A DNA stretch of 64,000 nucleotides. Origin: Lingula anatina (taxonomy: Eukaryota; Brachiopoda; Lingulata; Lingulida; Lingulidae). Position numbers and translations under genes: made by a program. The DNA is taken from the NCBI RefSeq assembly GCF_001039355.2, contig NW_019775524.1, positions 248,001 through 312,000 of the forward strand. Direction: 5' to 3'. Below are positions 52,901-64,000 of the stretch, piece after piece; position 1 is the stretch's first letter; each line of letters begins with the position of its first letter. Below the pieces are notes generated by a model. That model searched no databases, was not told the origin of the DNA, and was given only the letters and a program-made list of their open reading frames with translations.

Positions 52901-53083
52901 CTCTCTCTCTCTCTCTCTCTCTCGTGTGTGTGCGCGGGGCCACTGTTGCTATAGCAAATGGACATACATTAGTGAATAAGATAGTGCCAAGTCGTTCATA
53001 GTCTTCCACCCTAATTGCCTCTCCCAGGCACGTTTTCAGGATTATATCTACATCAAAACACCTTCCCATGCAGGAAATGGATC

Positions 53084-53116
<33 letters not shown>

Positions 53117-54701
53117 GCAAAAAACACATATACACACTCTTTATCCATAAGGTTGTCATGTGTTTTGTTTACAAATTATCACCTCTAGCAAATAAAATGA
53201 GATGTCTGTTGAGGACGTCACAAAATGGCGGTATGACAACCTTTTTTATCAAAAGTGTACACTATATGCATGCTTTTAAAAAAGTAACAAAAATTGAAGA
53301 ATGTAGCTAAGGGTTTAAGACTTCCTTCATATAACTCTTAAACCCACTGGTGACACTAAACACGAAGTCACATTGCTCCGCCAAGTATAGAAATTGATAA
53401 TGGCTAATGAAGGCGTATGCTTAATAGGGAAAAAGGAACATTTTAATCGCCGTTGCTGATTAATTTAAATTTATGATTATATATCCTTGTCTTTTTGTTG
53501 AAATTCAGCAATCATTTTATCAACTTTTTTTGTTTATTTATCTTTTTCTTTATTCATATGTATATGAAATTGAAACAAGGCAATACCTTTAGATCATCTA
53601 AATGTATATAATTCTGGATCCTCATTTTCCCCATATATCGGTTTTTATATTATCCTAAAATAGTAAAGGGAGAATTTCTTACCTTAACTGGAGTTAGTAC
53701 ACGTAATTGGTCCATTTAACTATAATTTTTATACCATTATTTATTTAAGCAATTGTATTTAAGTTGGAAATCGCAGCAAATAAACTACCCTGTAATCGTA
53801 CTTCAACTGAAAAAGCTCATCATAACGGACATAAAGATGTCTGAGACACAACTTTAAGGCTTCTTCTCCTATGTCTGTTGGGCTTTTAAGGCGTACAGGG
53901 TTTCACTGTAGTACCTGCACATGACACACGTTTCTCTGGGCGTACTTACGTGTAGATATAAAAACCAGTGACTGTAAAGTAAGCAGTGACTGTAAAGATT
54001 TCATGAGGTGCTCCGTGGATAAGCGGTGCAGCAGTAGCTACTAAGACTCATCAAAACGGGTGCTGAGACGTCTGAGACACGACTTTTAGGCTTCTTTTCA
54101 GATATCTACAAGGGTTTTTAGGCGTACACGTTTCACTGTAGCTCGTAAAATACATAGTTTCTCTAGATATAGAATGAAGTGGATACAAAAACCCATGACT
54201 GTAAAGATTTCGTGAGGCATTTGGAAGGATAAGCGGTATATATCAATAGCCACTACAGATTAATCACCCATCACGAATATCCATATCACGGCCTTCTTGG
54301 GGATGCGCCTCTCTTTTTAACGTGTAGACTCTAACAATACTAAAATGACTATATACTTACTTTGTGAATGTTATGACTCCAACCTTGGCTATGTCTTCCT
54401 TTATGATATTCCATGTTTTAACGATGATCTTCTTCTGATCTTCATTTACAAATGGTACGTCTGCTTCTGATGGCCTGTTCTTGGGGTTAAGATGTTTTTG
54501 CGTTTCTGTACTCCCCGTGCTTGTTTCCTGAATATCAGCGTCGTCGCTTTTGGTCGGTAACTCCGCGTCTTCCGTCTGTACATACTTGTGAGCGTGCCCG
54601 TTCGCTTGTCCTTCACTTGTGGAGGCGGTGACCGGTTCCGTACATTTTGGGCCATTGACGGGCTTTTTCGAGAACTTGCCCTTTGAAATATGACTTCCCA
54701 T
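47808..54701 (-). CDS. Globin X-like globin with N-myristoylation signal, three exons
   Basis: Exons on the minus strand: 54361-54701, 49160-49385 and 47808-47954, total 237 residues. An N-terminal extension of about 85 residues precedes the globin fold. It starts MGSHISKGK, fitting the MGxxxS myristoylation rule with lysines after it, so the protein is probably anchored to a membrane; the Cys3 seen in vertebrate globin X is absent. Fold landmarks: Trp A12 (W97 in VKTWNII), Phe CD1 (F126), distal His E7 (H146 in KRHTLRVM) and proximal His F8 (H178 in LGERH). Haem binding should be intact, probably hexacoordinate as in neuroglobin and globin X. The introns fall at the ancient B12.2 (phase 2) and G7.0 (phase 0) positions. 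Such globins are thought to act in redox signalling or nitrite/NO chemistry, not bulk oxygen transport. Intron 1 is about 5 kb. Confidence 0.94.
49596..49638. repeat. (AAAT)n microsatellite in globin intron 1
   Basis: About eleven AAAT units. The complementary tract (ATTT)n lies at 49956-49993, so the two could pair in a transcript across about 320 bases. Confidence 0.9.
49956..49993. repeat. (ATTT)n microsatellite in globin intron 1
   Basis: About nine ATTT units, in inverse orientation to the tract at 49596-49638. Confidence 0.9.
50409..50754. mobile_element. MITE with perfect 23-base terminal inverted repeats and TTAA ends
   Basis: The left end TTAAAGGGATAATAACTCTT(CGT) at 50409-50431 is an exact reverse complement of 50732-50754. 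TTAA at both outer ends fits the target duplication of piggyBac-type elements. At 346 bases with no coding frame it is non-autonomous. It sits in globin intron 1. The perfect ends suggest a fairly recent insertion. Confidence 0.82.
51255..51343. repeat. (TCTG/CCTG)n tetranucleotide tract
   Basis: Interrupted TCTG and CCTG units, with a longer word of about 34 bases repeated twice. It lies in globin intron 1. Confidence 0.9.
52898..52933. repeat. (CT)n(GT)n microsatellite
   Basis: A CT run followed by a GT run in globin intron 1; a poly-T run of 30 bases follows at 53085-53114. Confidence 0.9.
53815..54255. repeat. Two degenerate tandem units of about 230 bases in globin intron 1
   Basis: Unit 1 (about 53815-54045) and unit 2 (about 54046-54255) share, in the same order, GTCTGAGACAC, GGCTTCTT, GGCGTACA with TTTCACTGTAG, TGACTGTAAAGATTTC and GGATAAGCGGT. 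They are diverged and lie 0.1-0.5 kb from the exon 1 donor. Confidence 0.75.
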
Positions 54702-55550
54702 TTTGAAGTTACTTTTTCACGACTCCAAAAGCTATAATTCACCAAATTTACACACTTAGTCAAGGGCGGTTTTTCAGATCTGTGCACCGACTTATCTCCA
54801 ATAAACGTAATTGAAACCACAAGGCAAGGTATTTATAAGATCTGAGGCTCAACATGTACGAGTATCTCTCAACTCGATAGCTCGATATATGACAACAATG
54901 CGGGCCGATCAATAAGCTGTTTACTTGGTGTCTTCCGTCAATATGACTGCACGTTTCCGTGTTAAACAACTCTGGCCGACAGCCGATGCTGTCATTAACC
55001 AGAAAAATCCTCTAATCCTGTATCCAAGAACAGTCTGTGAAAAACTATGACTTCCTTCATGTTGACTGAAACGAAAAAGCAATTTATTAATTTGCGTTTA
55101 ATATGTCTTACGCAGTGTTAAAATACAGTTTCGTTACAACGCGGAGGATGTTCTTTTAATGAGACTAAAATGTGTAAAAGCACGTGGACTTTTGGGAATC
55201 ATTGAAAGGAAGATCAAATAGAAACCCTGACCACAATTGTCTCTCGGATGGCTTAGGTCTGCTACGGTCCAATGATTGCCTGATTGCGAGAGTCAGAATT
55301 GGATTCAACTGAAAGCAATCTTGTGTTCTTCGGTTTTTATTATTTCATAGGCCTACGCAAATGTAAGTCACTGGAATCAATATGAAAAGAGTCTCTCATT
55401 CGTTATTAATGTGAAACACTTCTTCAGGGCATAAAATTTTTAACGGCACAACAATGACGCACCAACCAACCCCAGTAAAGTGTTAAACCGAATTTACATG
55501 TATTAGCTATTGCACAAAGGTCCATAATAATGTCAACAGATCGGGTAAAT

Positions 55551-55594
<44 letters not shown>

Positions 55595-58500
55595 TTTTCA
55601 CTGAGATTTGCTCTATCCGCCCACCACCATTGTGATTGACGCGAGTTGAATGCCATGCGATAGAGTTCCTTTGGCTAGAGAACGCAATCGCGTGGCTTGT
55701 TGGCCGTCACAACACGACTGCAAGTGATCTTGATGAAACCGGATACCAGACCCTCTCAGGCACCTGCATTTTTAACTCAGAACTTGAGTGTATCATGCAG
55801 CTGCATTCTGTGTTGCCACTGCAGATCTACATGTTTGCTGGTAAAATGTTTCCTCTATTTTCAAGCTGTATCATTACAGCCTCTTTCACAACTGCAATAA
55901 AATGAGTGATAAGACGGTTGTTACAGACTATGTGGTGTTGCGATGTGTCTAAACTATTAAAAACAAAAAGGGACCTATTCAACACCAGACATCTATTGAT
56001 ATAATCCTAAGTGAAAAACAATAGACGTCTGTTACGTTTGGTGTTGAACAGAAAATTCCAAGGTCGACATTTGTCATTAAAACATATTTGATTTGCAAAG
56101 TCTATTAAAAAGGGAAGCTCGTGAAATGTCAGAGAACGATCACTATATCCTATATCGATTTAATAAAATCATATTATCGAAAGCTCATGTATACATGAAA
56201 GCTCATACATACATGTATACAGGCCCCTGTTTCACCAAAAAAAGAAAAAAAAAACTTTAGAAGTCGACTTTGCAAAGATGACTTTGCAAAGTCACTTAGT
56301 CACGTGCGGTCTTTGTAACCTTTTTAGCCAGGGAACTGACATAAGAAACCTGCACCAGGTTATGTGACAAAAGATATTGTGGTATGGCGTAAGTATAAAT
56401 TGCATTCAGGTGCGAGGCTAAGGTGGAATGCGGATGGTGCTGCCTTGGCAAGGCACGCAGAATCGGTTTTACTTGAAATTATACGGAAGTAATTTGCACT
56501 GCCCGTCTCTAATATTGTACTAAGCAGCATTGAAAGGAAATGTTCCCCGGATTCAACTTGTTTTATTTCTTTCAATTTTCATCTTTGTAATCTCTTGGTT
56601 TCATGCACATAAAAAAAACGCTATCTTGAAATCAAGTTGCACAAAGTTTGTATGAGGTGCAGTAATGTATCTTGGTTTTAATTTTCACTTGATTATCATT
56701 TCCTTTTTTTCAAAATTTTGGCTCTTTTTACTTCTTCATATACTGAAAATTGTTAAATTCGTATGAAATTCAAATTTTTTCATCGGATGCAAAATGCTGC
56801 TCTATGTAGACGGTTATACACTTAGTGCCGTTAATTGTAAGCAACAATTTTATACCTGAGGATTCGGTCCGTTTTTAAAACAAATACGTAGATGCCAGTT
56901 CATTTAATTTGATAAAAAAGTTTTTGATCATTTTTCTGATCCCTTTGCCCTTCGCCATTGTTATTTTGACATTGAAAACCCTGCATGAATATGTCTTTTT
57001 CACAATTACTAAGTGCACTCACATGCATTTTTTGTTACAATATTTCATAAGGTGTGGAATTTAGCTGTCTTAAAAGCTTTTTACAGACTTTTTGACTTTT
57101 TAATTTGAGACCACTGGATAGAGATGGAGATATTTTAATCCAACAAAATCCCATAAGCTGCCTCTTATTCATGTCAGTTTATCTAAATCTATCAAACTTA
57201 AATATAAAGTTCTGTTCCATAAGGCCGATTGCAATTGATGGTGACAGAAACCCTGGATCGCAAGTTTATTGCGCTGCAAGAATTCAAACTAACTGACCAA
57301 ATTGTGCATTGGATTTTAAGTAGAAAAACATTGTGTCCTTAATCTACTTAACGTCGAATATACAGCAGCTGTAATAGAAGGGATTCAACCCTCAGCTTTG
57401 AAGGCGATACCTATATCTTTTGACCAGGCTGGCTGGCTGGCATCATAGGTTATCTAAAGAACAAATAAATCAGTGATGGTCCGTTATTCTACTGTAAGAG
57501 AGGATATGTTTCACCTTTAAATTGAATGTAATCAACGCACTCTATACGCGGCTCATCTTTTATTGGAATAAAGCAATTCTAAATAGGAATCGGGTGCTAC
57601 ATCCAATTTGAGTTAAACAACATATACCTCAATATGTATTGATGATGTTTTAACATCTTTTCGAAAATCTTTTGAACGGCGTTAGCTTTATTCAGTTTCA
57701 TCAATTTGCTAAGTAATGAAACACACGGTAAATTGAGGTGCGACGAATACTGCCAGTAGGTTCTGAAGACAAGCAATTAAAACCCAATCACAATAACCTT
57801 TTGTAGGGAGATAATGTTGGAAAGTACGTCCTGATGTCAATTTTAATACAGTATCTACATACTACTCAAAGACTCCTTAATTTATATTCCCACGTTATTC
57901 ATTTTTCTATAAGGAGGATTGATCAGTTCAATACCAATAGTTCAGTGTTAACCTTCATATCCATAGAATATCCCTAGAGTGCATGCTCCCAAAATTGATA
58001 AATGTCTTAAGCCAAGGGCGGAAAAGGGGGCCAAAATTAAAAAAAGAAATATTAAGTCCCACACTGGGGCATGTTTCTGATGACTTAAAGCAGTTTCAAC
58101 TATTGTCTATATTCATTATTGTTCCCCTGTCTGCAAACAACTCACTTTTTGGATTCTCAAGGGAGTCAAACCTTTCAGAAATACTGGTCAGACGCAATTG
58201 CGCTGGTTTTAAAGATATGCTAGCCTAGGTTTGTTAAAGACTTCTCGTCCACATAATCATTGCAAATGCTTTCGAGACAGTTCAAATGAAAGTTCATTTT
58301 CCCAATCGATCATTAAACAAGATTAAATCTTGTTATCCTTTTTATCTATGATTATGTTATCATTAGCACGTTATATGCGATTTATCACTTCTTATAAATC
58401 TCAATCAATTTCAGAAGCGAAAAGAACTATCAACGGCGGAGAGATGGTTAGTCACAGCACATCTTATTCATTGGATGCTATATCAGTGGTCAGGATATTT

Positions 58501-59132
58501 GTTATAGGTGGATTATCCTATATCCATATGAGTGTTTTACGAAATGTCTGTTGCCAATGGTCACTTTAAATGAACAGGTTAATTGCATTCACAGCAAAAA
58601 TATAAAACTTCATATATATATATAACGCATTGTTCTGAGCACGCCCGCCTTTTATTTTTACAAGGTTCTAAGGTAGTTTGTTGGTTGACAATTTGGTGTG
58701 CTACCAACCGAAGAAAATATCGATGAAATCCCAAAAGATGTTTTAATTATGTTATCAAGCACGCAATGTCCGCCAACACACATTGAAAGAAACAGATGAA
58801 ACGCGAACTATTGTTTTTGCATATTTTGCCCATATGTTTTCATAGGAAATGTGTTGTTTTTCAATCCAAAATAAATTTGCTAAAATATTTCATTTAAGTG
58901 GCGAATTGCAACTAAACAGTGAAGAACACATTCACATTAAATATGGACCGTTTGGATTCCTCGGGACAAAGTAGATAAATGGAACAGATCAACACCCTAT
59001 GGATAAGTAAGAATTCAATTGCTATCTACAGCGGCAATATCAGTTTCAGTGGAGGTATAGAATATATGTGTCATATATGCAGTTATTAACTCTATAAGGA
59101 ACTGACGAGAAATAAGATCTCGTGTAGAGAGT
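54702..59132. other. Upstream region of globin and further gene-poor DNA
   Basis: The left edge should hold the globin promoter, but I see no clear TATA box. An (AC)n tract lies at 55552-55588 and a fold-back element at 55979-56048. No other gene is supported. Confidence 0.5.
55979..56048. repeat. Fold-back (hairpin) sequence
   Basis: The arm TCAACACCAGACATCTATTG pairs with CAATAGACGTCTG...GGTGTTGA apart from one mismatch and a 9-base insert in the right arm; the loop is about 20 bases. It could be a tiny palindromic repeat or a structured RNA, and no further support is seen. Confidence 0.5.
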
Positions 59133-59309
59133 GTGTTAGGTCGACTTTGTAGTAAAACCATTGTAAATGTTCTACGTGTAAGAATTGCCCAACACCTTGG
59201 TCCTATCTCGATGTCATCGTACTATAATAAGGTGTCTATACGACGGCATTGCAAGTGTTTCACGATTACAATCGTGTTGCCTTCCATTAGGCAATCGGAA
59301 AGCTTCTTG

Positions 59310-59486
59310 TTTTTTTTTTCGTATGTCTTCGTGGGGCGAAAATGCTTGATGGCACCAATAATAAAGACAATGATGACGCAATTCGACAAAATGCTTCTCG
59401 ATGGCCTCATGAAAACCAACTTGGACACAGAGGTTCAACAGAAGACGAACCTTTCTGAAGTTTTTTCGAAATTTGTGGCACTCTAG
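59310..59486 (+). pseudogene. Possible cytochrome P450 relic (CYP3-clan-like fragment)
   Basis: The frame reads VFVGRKCLMAPII, then helix-like residues and NLSEVFSKFVAL before a TAG. The spacing of F-G-(K/R), M-PII and the later VF echoes the helix C-D region of CYP3-clan P450s (F-SGKL--M-PII ... VFG). The stop falls where the family normally continues, and no haem-binding Cys motif or other P450 exon is visible nearby. If the match is real it is a broken fragment; it may also be chance. Confidence 0.25.
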
Positions 59487-62400
59487 GTATTTCACGAAGT
59501 TGCCGCCAAGAACCCAAACTCCACCGGTGCACAAACTATGGCTTATGCCATTTAATATCCCCCACGAATAGCCTGATATTTTTAGATCAGAGACAAATTT
59601 GAACATTTCTTTAGCGTGTGCCCATTCGGTGTACAATTGCAGGAGAGTGTGACGCATGCTTAACAAGCAACATTCCTACATGCGTGCCGACATGGCCTTG
59701 TTAGGGAGAAGTTCGTTCCGCAAAAAGGGAGAGAGATAACAAATCAATAACATTTCTAAGTAAATCTGATAAACTACAAGGAACAAAAATAACAATATGA
59801 AACCATGAACACGCATATCATAGCTCTTTATAATAGAATTGTCTCTTTTATAAAACGTTTTTGTTGAAATCATCGATCAATACAAAAAAATAAAAGATCA
59901 ACTTACTGCTACCATTTTGCAGCATCTGTATCCTCGTGAGAGTTTTCAGAACATGCACGCAAGTCACCAAAGCAAAAAGAAAAAAAGAAAATGGATTGGC
60001 CATAAAAATCATCTAATAACATAGGCAACGTTATCTTCATTGCACACGCATTCAAAACAATAGCCGCTTGAACAGCGCTTGTCCATATATGTTGGAACAT
60101 CCAGAGGAAGCAACTGATGTTCTTCATGCACTCACTGCAGATTACTAGTATTTCACTGCTGTTTTACAGCACTGTCGACAAATGCCACACAGTAGAAAAC
60201 TAATAAACGATGCGTCTTTGAACATCACTCAAACTGCACTTTCCATATCGTTACAAGTGCAAACACCTAGCTGTTTGTTCTACTTTATGCGTCTTTATCA
60301 AAGGCTTAGCCGAACAATCCGTCAACGAAAGAGTAATGAGTGTACTGCTGGTCAGAGAGTGCACTGTCTTAGCTTCTTCTAACAAATGTGTCAATCAATA
60401 AAACGAATCTTCTTTATACAAATCCATTAAGTATGGACAGATAGATTAGGCCTTTATTCTCTCTCTCTTTCTCTCTCTCTCTCTCCAAACTTATCATGGT
60501 TGAGTAGATCTATTAAGCCATCTATTATTTCCCGCATTTTTCAACCACTGTGATCAGATAACTAAACTAACAAGATATCTGGACTCGCTTATTAAGACTA
60601 GAATTTTTAATCAAACGGTCTGCTTAGAAAGTAAAGTAATGTATAATGTATTCAGAGTGGTGCCGACCCACCTTGACTGGACATGTTCTTATACCAATGT
60701 ACATGTAGGTAAGATAATTTTTGGATATCACTGCAAAATTGCCATTTACTATTTACTATACACAACAGACCACGTGCTTAGATGTTAAAATATGGAAATC
60801 TATTGTAACGCGACTGAGTACAATTACAGTGGTGGTTTTTGGGGCCTACACGGGGAATAAGTTGATTTCCCATGGTTAGAGATCGTTCCCGCACGATTTT
60901 GCCGAAAAAGAGTAAGCGATTTAAGACGTCATTAAGGTATTTTCATTTGAAATGCGCTTCGGGATGCTAAGCTACATTTTCGTCCCAATGGTTCTATACT
61001 GGTAAGTAGGAAGTGGGGTTGTGGAGCAAAACTTCTTAAAGTCCTGATGTCGCCAAAAACACTGTAACTTGATTTTGCCGATTTCCTTCCATAGAATATT
61101 CATATCTTTAAACATGGGAACAAACAGATTATGATTAAAATAGTGTACTACATCGTACTAAGATAGATGAAGATAATGCACTGCTTGGATCATTGTAAGA
61201 TTTAAGTGAAGTCATTGTTCTTGTCACACTGTGAAAATATCAACTTAGTCACGCCGGGACAATCAAGTTTTTTAACTACGTCAGTATCTGTTCATAAAGT
61301 AATGAATGAGTTGTGTTTCCCAGAGGCAGTAGTTCTATAGAATCATTCGATCCATTGTTCCTCAGGAAAGCAGCAAACAAGATGAACATAACCGTTATTA
61401 TGTATTAGTCCCTCAATCTAGCAAGGGATCTTCACAACAATTTTACAATTTCGGAATTTGAAAAGTCTTGTCTATTCTACGCCTGAGATTTTCACCATAA
61501 AATAAACTCTTTTAGTGGCAACTCGTATACATGAAGCATGTCTCGGGAGCATAATGAAAACATGCCAACATGAGTTCTAGAGGCTACATTTATCTTCTTC
61601 CCATGATATATAAAAAACAGACAGAATCAAATAAAAAAGGCCTCAATTGTATTCAAATTGGGAGTGAACAACGCACAGATTTCAAATTATTCCCTGAGGT
61701 TCCTCCTAAATGTGCAGAAGCAGGTTTTAATATTTCCCTTGAAACATTAGCATGAAACTAAAATAGCGTTTTTTGCGTTTTTGACAAGATTAAAGGTTTT
61801 ATAATAACGTAAATTTTGGAAGTTTTTCTCTATATTTTTAATCCCTATCCATAGCCTTTGCTTTCATTTGTGATATCTGGTCTTGTTCCGTTAGGCTGCC
61901 AATACGTTAGCAATCTAAAGGCATTGAGTGTATGTGGCAACTCGTTTCCTTGGCATTTAATCCTCGGATGCATGACTTGTTACGCACAGGTGTTTAGATA
62001 ACACTTGAACTTTGGGCACCTTTCTTGTATAAATTGATCAGCAGGCAATTTCACTGAAATACATCCTTTATAGATACATTGTTATAATAGGGATCGCAGT
62101 TGATTATCAGTGGTGTTGGGGTTTGCAGACTGCAATTACGAAGCTGCCCACGTCGTTAAATGCTAATTTTGTTTGGACAAAGTAATGAGAAAGCTTTTAG
62201 TGTGGATATTTGGTGTGGCTAGATATGCCAAATCAAGTTCATACTGGCTGCCATCTTATTTCACAGATTCAATTTTGGGAACTGATTGGTATCAGTAGCT
62301 ATCTTTGTGTGTCACGTGCATTTGGATCAAATTAGATTATTGTTCCGTTGTATCGTTTTTTTTTATCATATGTTTTTAAAAAGGTACTTATATACGCAGT

Positions 62401-64000
62401 CAGTAGATAAAGACCATATGCTGGGTACATACAGATACATATACATGTATGCGATGATATGTACACTGTACTCAACGTAATTTGAAGGCAACTGCTTCAC
62501 AATAACACAAATGATGATGTAAATATTGATGAAAATATGCCGTTCGTGTTTTGGCAAAGGTGTAATTATCCATCCACCAAGTCCATTGTATTCCAACAAA
62601 GGTCATCCGATAATCTCAGTGTTAGAAACCACGTAAGGATAATTCTGCATTTTATTATTAACTAAGCTGTCAGATGCCCTGTTGTCACTGTTACATTATA
62701 CAAAAGCCGTAGGCGAAAATTGAAAAGACAATTTTATTTCAAACATAAAAAGATTAACGCATTTTCATGTTTACAGGAAGAGAACGTTAACCATCCGAAT
62801 CAAAAGAAACTAGACAAACCAAAAGAAAAATAAGTGTTCTACTTCAAACAACAACTGTAAATGATGTGTTGAAATACAGACCCAGATACTAGACACTGAA
62901 GAAGTCTGATACCTGTATTTGCACGTATACTGAAATAAAAGTAGCCTCTAAACCTCTAAGACTTATTCATTTGCTTGCATTGTAATACAAGAGCTTGTCA
63001 TAAGATGTTATTGTCAAATGAATACACGCTGTGCGCATTTGGTGTTGTCCTACATACATTCATTTGCTTCACCAAACTAAAGAATATACATGTACGTCAG
63101 GTGCTTCTATACAGTTAAGGTACGGGTTTTTGGTGGGTAGGAAGCTATAAGATGTTAGAAGTACTAGTATAAGGTTCCTAGCAAGTGCACATGACCAGGG
63201 ATATAAATAAGGGTGTAACATGTCTTTCGAAGGTAAGATCAGTCATTGTGCGAAGATGGATGATTAAATAGATTACAAATGCAGAACATGGCCCTAGCTG
63301 AAGGTCGACCTATTTCAATGTATTATCCAAGAGATTATGAAACATTTCATCATATTGCATTAATGATAAAGCTACAGCTGGTTTTTATTACACATTTTTG
63401 TCATTTTAATGGTGCATGCTGGGAGAGTTATCATCACACAAAAAGATATAATTAAAAATGAACGAAAACATGCGTTTTATAAAATTTTAATAACATAATA
63501 ACATGTAAACTTTGCACAATACGTTCCACTTGATGTTTAGACTCGGACTCATTACGGTTTTACAGCGTTGCTTCAAAAATTGAAGCAATTAAAACAATCA
63601 CATATCAAAGACAAACAACCCATAACGAATTTGCCATAACATAGTGTTGCGTGGCACCTAGAAAACCGTATGTCCCAGACGTGACTTTTCTCACGAAATC
63701 AGAAGACATCAGCTGTTTGTTTCCAATCACAAATTGTTAGGGAAAGCATAAAGTGTGACTCACGAAACCATATAAGGAACGTGCATGTGATATGCGGCTT
63801 GTAATAGCGTGTCTTCCGATGTTTTTTTCAGGCAATCATTACCACATTGTACCTACAAGTTTCTGCATTAATCAATGGACTTTGATTAGCTCTTTTTTAT
63901 ATCCTGTTAAGGAATAAACAGTGCAATGTACAACACCATCCAGTATTATTTTTCAAACTCAGCTAGAAAAATACTACACGACTGAGTTACTTTAAGCGAT
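59487..64000. other. Gene-poor right end
   Basis: No supported gene. A (CT)n tract lies at 60457-60485. Short open frames have no motif and no convincing splice pairs. Confidence 0.5.

Noticed and set aside
52770-53159. 129-codon minus-strand frame
   Set aside because: It contains poly-Lys and poly-Arg/Glu from the poly-T and (CT)n tracts.
59214-59666. 150-codon minus-strand open frame
   Set aside because: Rich in His/Cys/Lys with no motif; it lies antisense to the possible P450 fragment and looks like chance.
1-64000. Prokaryotic operons, CRISPR arrays, tRNA or rRNA genes
   Set aside because: Split genes with GT-AG introns show that this is animal DNA; I saw no repeat-spacer array and no cloverleaf I could support by eye.

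Overview
Eukaryotic, metazoan genomic DNA, AT-rich, with large spliced genes (GT-AG introns of about 0.2 to 5 kb), many microsatellites and short terminal-inverted-repeat elements, and four assembly gaps (10740-11420, 41948-41966 and single Ns at 7205 and 18281). Gene content (MOSMO, a BRICHOS protein, a mitoregulin homologue, a NACHT-WD40 protein, a globin X-like globin) and repeat style point to a bilaterian marine invertebrate. I cannot name the phylum from sequence alone. All gene models below were spliced by eye from open frames, splice signals and conserved motifs.

Layout. 1-1.8 kb: probable first exon of an unrecognised minus-strand gene. 4.05-5.4 kb (-): complete three-exon MOSMO (modulator of Smoothened), with an orphan second copy of exon 1 at 7.3 kb. 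9.2-12.6 kb (+): type II membrane protein with a BRICHOS domain, six exons, the large N gap lying in an intron. 14.6-21.6 kb (-): tandem pair of six-exon isoaspartyl peptidase/L-asparaginase-type Ntn hydrolases sharing intron positions and phases, with a partial extra copy between them. 22.4-22.6 kb (-): 54-codon small ORF that I identify as mitoregulin. 24.1-32.2 kb (+): seven-exon NACHT-WD40 NTPase, with one frameshift and a C-terminal CaaX-like box. 34.3-34.6 kb (-): small single-pass membrane protein, unrecognised. 35-47.8 kb: no gene seen. 47.8-54.7 kb (-): complete three-exon globin with an N-terminal myristoylation signal and the two classical globin introns. 54.7-64 kb: no convincing gene, but a possible cytochrome P450 relic near 59.4 kb.

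Two duplications (5.2-6.9 versus 7.2-8.7 kb; 16.6-18.3 versus 18.3-20.0 kb) each join at a single N, differ by small indels and microsatellite length, and carry only partial genes. The simplest reading is unmerged allelic contig ends, not biological duplication. Apart from the asparaginase pair the genes show no obvious functional link. The most interesting items are the mitoregulin small ORF in an invertebrate, the lipidation signals on the globin and the NACHT-WD40 protein, and the acidic residue before the catalytic Thr in both asparaginase paralogues.
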